64,000 nt of DNA from Ruminococcaceae bacterium UBA3903 (GTDB taxonomy: Bacteria > Bacillota > Clostridia > Oscillospirales > Acutalibacteraceae): positions 62,434 to 126,433 of the forward strand of contig DGFJ01000016.1 in assembly GCA_002391625.1 (NCBI GenBank), written 5' to 3'. The notes under the pieces were generated by a model. The model was not told where the DNA came from. It saw only the letters and a list, made by a program, of their open reading frames with translations, and ran no database searches. A program made the translations under genes and the position numbers. This document shows, in pieces, positions 59,289-64,000 of the stretch. Positions within the stretch are counted from its first letter, which is position 1. The number at the start of each line of letters is the position of its first letter.

Positions 59289-59407
59289 GGCTGTAATAAG
59301 GCTTGAATTTTATTATGTTAGTTGTTTGTAAAAACACCGCTCATTATGTGGGTTAAAGGGACAGCTCTAACTGTTGGTAACCACCACAATATTTGTATTG
59401 TTAAACA

Positions 59408-60622
59408 TTACTTTTGCAAAAATCTGCTCATAAGCGTAAAGCCGTCCTCTATATATACGCCTGTGCTTTTGGCACTGCTCTCGTCAAAGATTTTTATACC
59501 ATTTGGTTTTTCGGCGTTACTTCTGTATATAAAATATGGTACAGGGTCGGAGGAATGGGTGCGAATGCAAAGGGGAGTAGGGTGGTCAGGGCATACCAAT
59601 ATGCTGAAATCCTCACCCTGCTTTTTTAGTGTAGCTACCAGTGGTCCTAAAATAGTGCTGTCAATCATTTCAATAGCTTTTACCTTGTTGTCTATTTCTC
59701 CACGGTGTCCACATTCGTCAGGTGCTTCAACATGAATGTACACAAGGTCTTGACCACGGTTAAACTCGGCTATGGCTGCGTCCAGCTTACCTTTAAAGTT
59801 AGTATCAATATAACCGGTAGCACCATCAACATTAGGGGTTGCCATTTCCGCACAAATACCGATACCCTTTAGCAGGTCAACAGCAGAGATAACAGAACCC
59901 TTAATGCCAAACTTTTCTGTAAAGCTGTCTAACAGCGGTTTTTGTCCCTCCCCCCATAGCCAAATGGAGTTTGCAGGGCGTTTGCCGTTCTTTATTCTTT
60001 CAATATTTACAGGGTGGTTCTTTAGTAAATCATAGCTTTTTACCATTAAATCATATAGTTGTCCTACATCGTTACCCTGTGGTATGTATTCTTTGATTTT
60101 TTTTCCTGTAATATCATGAGGTGGCGTCAGTACACCAGGGTGTGGGTTTCCGTTGGACCATACTAAACAATGGCGATAGCTAACACCTGGATAAAACTTA
60201 AAAATATCGCTGCCTAGCTTTTCTTCTATAAAAGCAAGTAAAACGTGTGCCTCCTCTGTTGAAATGTCATCAGCACAGTAGTCTAAAATAGTTTTGTCAG
60301 CATATTTATCCTCTGGGGATAATGTTACCAAGTTGCATCTAAAGGTAACGTCGGTGTCCTTTAGGTCAATACCAATGCTGGCAGCTTCTAGCGGAGAACG
60401 ACCTGTATAGTATTTTGCAGGCTCATAACCCATAACAGACAGATTGGCAACGTCACTACCGGGCTTTAACCCAGCGGCTACGGTTTTTACTGTACCAACC
60501 TCAGCGTTGGCAGCCAGCATATCCATGGCTGGCTTGTGTGCGGCTGACATAGGTGTTTTGTTGCCTAGCTCAGCAACAGGACGGTCAGCCATACCGTCAC
60601 ATAGTACAACAGCATATTTCAT
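59408..60622 (-). CDS. apgM: Cofactor-independent phosphoglycerate mutase, ApgM type
   Basis: Alkaline-phosphatase-superfamily enzyme; the family includes archaeal-type phosphoglycerate mutase and a proposed homoserine kinase form. 404 residues from the ATG at 60622 (AAAGGTG upstream; the in-frame GTG at 60631 overlaps it). Metal and nucleophile motifs: VVLCDGMADRP, GSDVANLSVMGY (the Ser is the expected nucleophile), APDECGHRGE and CPDHPTPL. Glycolytic mutase or homoserine kinase cannot be told apart from sequence alone. Single gene. Confidence 0.9.
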   Translation of the reverse strand: MKYAVVLCDGMADRPVAELGNKTPMSAAHKPAMDMLAANAEVGTVKTVAAGLKPGSDVANLSVMGYEPAKYYTGRSPLEAASIGIDLKDTDVTFRCNLVTLSPEDKYADKTILDYCADDISTEEAHVLLAFIEEKLGSDIFKFYPGVSYRHCLVWSNGNPHPGVLTPPHDITGKKIKEYIPQGNDVGQLYDLMVKSYDLLKNHPVNIERIKNGKRPANSIWLWGEGQKPLLDSFTEKFGIKGSVISAVDLLKGIGICAEMATPNVDGATGYIDTNFKGKLDAAIAEFNRGQDLVYIHVEAPDECGHRGEIDNKVKAIEMIDSTILGPLVATLKKQGEDFSILVCPDHPTPLCIRTHSSDPVPYFIYRSNAEKPNGIKIFDESSAKSTGVYIEDGFTLMSRFLQK

Positions 60623-60738
60623 TTTTATCACCTTTCTACTTAGACGGTATTATTCTTTATTAGACTAATATCGCATATTTTACAGTAAATATTATATACT
60701 TTTAGTTACCATATGGCAATAGAGATGACGAAAATATT

Positions 60739-60762
60739 GGGCGTACACATATGCACGCCCTA
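60739..60762 (-). terminator. Weak hairpin after dpaB
   Basis: GGGCGT (60739-60744) and ACGCCC (60755-60760) form a 6-bp stem; on the minus strand it is followed by AATATTTT. Low strength. Confidence 0.4.
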
Positions 60763-60784
60763 GAATTGGATAGTATAAAATACA

Positions 60785-61357
60785 TCACATAAATATTGGC
60801 TGTACTTGTTTGTTTTGTAAGGCGTAGATTATGGTTTGCTCCAGCATATCAAAGTGTGCTACCAAAGAATTTGGCTTTTTTACAGGGTCATCCTGAGATA
60901 TAGGAACTAAATAAATATTTTTATAGTTTAATATTTTACCAAGATTTTGTGCGGATATTCCAAGTGCATCGTTAGATGCCAGCGTTATAACCACTGGCTT
61001 TCCTATGCGTAGCAGTGATTTAACTGCCATGGTTACCGGTGTATCTGTTATGCCATTTGCTATTTTCGCTAGGGTGTTCCCCGTACATGGCGTCACGGTA
61101 ATAATATCCACCATACTCCTTGGACCTATGGGTTCAGCGTCGCTGATGGTGTGTATTGGCTTTTTGCCTGTTATACTCTCGATTTTCTCAATATGCTCCT
61201 GTGCAGTGCCAAAACGTGTGTCTGTTTTGTATGCGTTTTCTGACATTATTGGTGTGATTAAGTAGTCCTTTTTTGTCAGGCTTTCCATTTGCGTTATTGC
61301 CTTTGAAAATGTGCAAAAGGAGCCGCACATAGCAAAGCCTATCCTTGTGCTGCTCAC
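60785..61357 (-). CDS. dpaB: Dipicolinate synthase subunit B
   Basis: Flavoprotein-fold subunit of the enzyme making dipicolinic acid, the spore-core Ca chelator (also spoVFB). 190 residues: IGFAMCGSFCTFSKAI at the start, TVTPCTGNTLAKIANGITDTPVTMA as the flavin-type loop, and the end DPVKKPNSLVAHFDML. GTG start with GAGGAGG; its GTGA overlaps the dpaA stop by 4 nt, indicating coupling. Presence implies sporulation, in the mother cell. Confidence 0.95.
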   Translation of the reverse strand: MSSTRIGFAMCGSFCTFSKAITQMESLTKKDYLITPIMSENAYKTDTRFGTAQEHIEKIESITGKKPIHTISDAEPIGPRSMVDIITVTPCTGNTLAKIANGITDTPVTMAVKSLLRIGKPVVITLASNDALGISAQNLGKILNYKNIYLVPISQDDPVKKPNSLVAHFDMLEQTIIYALQNKQVQPIFM

Positions 61358-62229
61358 AGCTTTTCCTCCTCTATAATATTAAATATAGTGTTTTTGATAA
61401 TTTCTCCAGAGGTTTTTGGTGCTACCTTTCCTGGTAGGGATAAAGCGTGTACAGTAGGTATGCCCATCCGTTTGGCGCTGTCAAAATCTACACCACCGGG
61501 CATAGATGCCAAATCTATAACAATGGCGTTGAGAGCGGTTTTTGCCAAAACATGGGCGTCAAAAATCATGGCAGGTACGGTGTTAAAGATAATATCGTAT
61601 TCGCCGCTGTCCTGTAAACCGCTGTTGTCAACAGGCTCATATCCCAGTAGCTTTATCCACGCTAAATCGTGTTTTTTTCTAGCACTGACATATACCGTTG
61701 CACCTAACCCGTTTAGCATATTGGCTAGCACCTTGCCAATTCTGCCGAAACCAGCCACCAAGCATTTTGAACCATTTATTGTGCCTAGGTATTCTCTCAT
61801 AGCCACTTCAATAGCACCCTCAGCAGTAGGTACAGAGTTGAAAACCTGTAGCTCCTCACGGTTTAGGTAGTCAAAAACCATATTTTTGTCCCATAGCTTG
61901 CTTGTTTTTAGCAAGGAATCCTTCATAGCACAAAATATATACTTACCCTGCAATAATTTAGCGAAGTCATCATCCAGTGGTATCTTTTTATCTGAAAAAG
62001 GTGCATTTAAGTTTTTACCGTCCTTTGTGACAGGTAGTGGCAGTATAACACATTGACTGAACAGAGCGGTTTCCTCTACAGGCCCGCTGCCGCCAAAGGT
62101 ACCCAACAGCTGTTCCAGCCGCTGAAATCCACTTAGATAAACTGAATAACCATCACAGGCGATAGTTTTAGCCATTGCTAGCTGACGTTTGTCACCACCT
62201 ATTATTCCAAAGCTATCTATATTAATCAT
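61354..62229 (-). CDS. dpaA: Dipicolinate synthase subunit A
   Basis: NAD(P)-binding subunit of dipicolinate synthase (spoVFA). 291 residues from the ATG at 62229 (GGAGGTTT upstream); the upstream-extended frame is not supported. The N-terminal domain has FGIIGGDKRQLAMA; the Rossmann motif CLVAGFGRIGKVLA lies in the C-terminal half, then SLPGKVAPKTSGEI. Expected to be under sporulation sigma control, but no sigma-K or sigma-E box was confidently seen. Confidence 0.95.
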   Translation of the reverse strand: MINIDSFGIIGGDKRQLAMAKTIACDGYSVYLSGFQRLEQLLGTFGGSGPVEETALFSQCVILPLPVTKDGKNLNAPFSDKKIPLDDDFAKLLQGKYIFCAMKDSLLKTSKLWDKNMVFDYLNREELQVFNSVPTAEGAIEVAMREYLGTINGSKCLVAGFGRIGKVLANMLNGLGATVYVSARKKHDLAWIKLLGYEPVDNSGLQDSGEYDIIFNTVPAMIFDAHVLAKTALNAIVIDLASMPGGVDFDSAKRMGIPTVHALSLPGKVAPKTSGEIIKNTIFNIIEEEKL

Positions 62230-62351
62230 TTGTAAAACCTCCATAATAGTTGCATTATTTATGACATCTACTAATAACACATATTATGGCAAACAGGTTG
62301 TACAGGTTACATGATTGTAAAATAGTTTTTGGCAGGCTTCCCGCTGAGTCT

Positions 62352-62513
62352 TTATACGCTTTCGCATAGGGTCTTTTGTGCAGCAATAGTGGCTAAGGTG
62401 TCACCAAGCTGAGTTAATACTGCAGCCAATAGTTCTATTTCGTTGGTACTTTTGTCTTTTGCTAAGACTACAGCAAGGGTTGTAATAGCTGCTGCCAATT
62501 CACCATTGCACAT
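62352..62513 (-). CDS. 53-residue protein, DUF6774-like
   Basis: ATG at 62513 with AGGGGTGAT 4-5 nt upstream, a strong site. The peptide is MCNGELAAAI..., then a helix-turn-helix-like pair ending LTQLGDTLATIAAQKTLCES. Two cysteines (C2, C50) near the ends, mostly helical, acidic in the middle. It resembles the small 'LTQLGDTLATI' proteins I recall in Clostridia under DUF6774 (memory, not searched). It lies about 120 nt upstream of dpaA on the same strand and may share its sporulation expression. Confidence 0.7.
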   Translation of the reverse strand: MCNGELAAAITTLAVVLAKDKSTNEIELLAAVLTQLGDTLATIAAQKTLCESV

Positions 62514-62759
62514 TTTATCACCCCTAAATATTTTATGGGGTTTTGTGTTTTAGGTTAATTGGAGTTTTTTCTATGATAATTGTTAAATTGTTGGATAAAT
62601 ATATTTAAAATTACAAAAAATACAGTGTTACAAGTTTGTTGAACAGAATAATGTATACTTTGTACACAAAAATATGTTGAAATATCTAGTTAATTAGTAT
62701 ATACTTGTTGCACAGGGAAGAAATAATGTTTTTCCATGACAAAAAGCAGGAGGCGTAGT
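62514..62759. other. Divergent gap before the rmlD-like gene
   Basis: AT-rich, about 245 bp between divergent genes. TATACT at 62654 could be a -10 box for the plus strand, but the matching -35 is poor. No gene or RNA family recognised. Confidence 0.4.
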
Positions 62760-63602
62760 ATGTTAAAAATTTGGATAAACGGTGCCAACGGGCGGTTGGG
62801 CAAAGCTATACAGAATGTAGCTAATCCAATGGAGTTTGAAATATTAAAAACTGATGTTGACGAGTTGGATATATCAGACGTAGAGGCTGTGTTTAGTTTT
62901 GGTGAAATTAATAGACCTGATGTAATTATTAACTGTGCAGGTGTTACAGATTTGGAAGAATGTGAAGGCAACATCCAGCTGGCATTTAAGGTTAATGCTA
63001 TAGGTGCGAAAAACCTAAGCGTAGTAGCCAAAGATATTAACGCTAAAATGGTACAGATATCCACAGATGATGTTTTTGACGGCAGAGGCTCTGAACCCTA
63101 TACAGAGTTTGATGAAGCCAGACCATATACCATTTATGGTAAATCTAAGCTGGCTGGCGAAAACTATGTAAAGGAGTTTACCAGCAGGCATTTTATTATA
63201 CGCAGCTCATGGGTATATGGTGAGGGGGAAAGCTTTGTAAGCCGTTTGCTGCAAAAAGCAGATGATGATGAAATAATTAGTGTAGTGTCAGATCAGGTGG
63301 GTTCACCAACCAGTGCCACAGAGCTTGCAAAATTTGTCCTTTACATTATGGGTACACATGACTATGGAACCTACCATGCTGCCTGTAAGGGGGAGTGCAG
63401 TCGATATAGCTTTGCTAAGGAGATACTTCGAATAGCAAACAAGAACGCCAAAATAAAGGCTGTTCCAACCCATGAGGCAGAGGCAAAGGATATTAGACCA
63501 GAGTATTCTGTGTTAAATAATTTTATTTTAGACGCTATGGGCAATTATGAGTTTCCCCATTGGAGGGATGCCCTAACAGAATATTTAAAGGGGGCAGAAT
63601 AA
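62760..63602 (+). CDS. Extended SDR, RmlD-type sugar-nucleotide reductase
   Basis: Likely dTDP-4-dehydrorhamnose reductase or a relative. 280 residues from the ATG at 62760; an upstream in-frame ATG at 62736 reads through the AGGAGG site and is rejected. NAD(P) motif INGANGRLGKA, NCAGVTDLEECE, QISTDDVFDG (usually STDYVFDG), and YTIYGKSKLAGE with the catalytic Y-x3-K. No rmlABC genes adjoin, so the exact sugar is open. The symporter gene starts 1 nt after its stop. Confidence 0.85.
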   Translation: MLKIWINGANGRLGKAIQNVANPMEFEILKTDVDELDISDVEAVFSFGEINRPDVIINCAGVTDLEECEGNIQLAFKVNAIGAKNLSVVAKDINAKMVQISTDDVFDGRGSEPYTEFDEARPYTIYGKSKLAGENYVKEFTSRHFIIRSSWVYGEGESFVSRLLQKADDDEIISVVSDQVGSPTSATELAKFVLYIMGTHDYGTYHAACKGECSRYSFAKEILRIANKNAKIKAVPTHEAEAKDIRPEYSVLNNFILDAMGNYEFPHWRDALTEYLKGAE

Positions 63603-63603
63603 G

Positions 63604-64000
63604 GTGGGAAAAGTAGTCACAAAGGAAAAGGAAGCAAAAAAGAAAATGGGACTAACCACCAAAATATTTATTGGGCTATTGGCTGGTGCTGTAGTGGGTA
63701 TTCTGTTAAATTACGCTATACCTGCTTCATACGTCCGTGATGATATTATAATAAACGGTGTGCTGTATATTATAGGACAGGGCTTTATACGTTTAATGCA
63801 AATGTTGGTAGTGCCTATGGTTTTCTGTTCATTGGTTTGTGGAAGTATGTCGATAGGTGATACGAAAAAGCTTGGCTCCGTTGGTGTTAGAACAATTATC
63901 TTTTACCTGATTACAACGGCATTGGCTATATCAGTTGCTATAGGTGTAGGTAACCTAATTAACCCAGGTATAGGATTGGACATGAATGCTGTAAACACAA
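63604..64000 (+). CDS. Dicarboxylate/amino acid:cation symporter, 3'-truncated by window edge
   Basis: GTG at 63604 (GGGGG 9 nt upstream), reading MGKVVTKEKEAKKKMGLTTK and open to the last base. A basic N-terminus is followed by the first helix (IFIGLLAGAVVGILL), then the DAACS-family stretch FIRLMQMLVVPMVFCSLVCG and further helices. Family members (GltP/GltT/DctA type) import glutamate, aspartate or dicarboxylates with H+ or Na+. About 132 of some 400 residues are present. Confidence 0.9.
   Translation, partial: MGKVVTKEKEAKKKMGLTTKIFIGLLAGAVVGILLNYAIPASYVRDDIIINGVLYIIGQGFIRLMQMLVVPMVFCSLVCGSMSIGDTKKLGSVGVRTIIFYLITTALAISVAIGVGNLINPGIGLDMNAVNT

Noticed and set aside
1..64000. CRISPR arrays, tRNA or rRNA genes, insertion sequences, prophage
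   Set aside because: No regularly spaced direct repeats, cloverleaf sequences, transposase or phage proteins were noticed on either strand.

Overview
The window looks like a low-GC, endospore-capable anaerobe of the Bacillota (Clostridia, Ruminococcaceae/Oscillospiraceae-like). The Gram-positive form of S12, a zinc-type L33, an L10-leader attenuator, pyruvate formate-lyase with its activase, a V/A-type ATPase operon, dipicolinate synthase (DpaA/DpaB) and a fibro-slime surface protein support this. The species cannot be named from sequence reading alone.

Layout. 1-9.5 kb: end of trpS, then rpoB-rpoC with its own promoter and terminator, then a small membrane protein. 9.6-12.7 kb (minus): murI-DUF1934-argS. 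12.9-13.7 kb: an unrecognised basic protein. 13.8-17.5 kb: rpmG-secE-nusG-rplK-rplA, then an L10 leader and rplJ-rplL; rplK and rplA are each preceded by a motif resembling the L1 site of 23S rRNA. 17.7-19.8 kb: an accessory cassette (GNAT acetyltransferase, small lipoprotein, two exported or anchored proteins). 20.1-24.7 kb: rpsL-rpsG-fusA-tuf. The common order rplJL-rpoBC-rpsL is broken: rpoBC lies upstream and the cassette occupies its usual slot. 24.8-25.2 kb: an exported protein that reads as a diverged copy of EF-Tu domain III.

25.7-41.1 kb is mixed housekeeping: CCA-adding enzyme, SDR, comF and recD2 (minus), a CofE-like protein, asparaginase (minus), copper ATPase CopA with a fused C-terminal CopZ-like domain, a GT-C membrane protein, a DUF4203-like protein, a PHP phosphatase (minus), and the ACT/UPF0210 pair. 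41.3-50.1 kb is one nine-gene V/A-ATPase operon (G/H-C-I-K-F-E-A-B-D) between a clear promoter and a strong terminator. 50.5-55.7 kb encodes a 1722-residue secreted fibro-slime protein, followed by a 46-residue acidic peptide gene with its own operator-overlapped promoter. 56.1-59.3 kb is pflB-pflA behind an apparent ZTP (pfl) riboswitch with a terminator. The end holds minus-strand apgM-type mutase, dpaB-dpaA and a 53-codon gene, then plus-strand rmlD-like reductase and the start of a dicarboxylate/amino-acid symporter.

The best candidates for something undescribed are the exported EF-Tu domain-III-like protein, the 46-residue peptide with its palindromic promoter, the relocated rpoBC with the cassette in its place, and two genes whose only well-spaced start codon is ATA. 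No CRISPR array, tRNA, rRNA, transposase or phage gene was seen. All calls are by eye from sequence; no database search was run.
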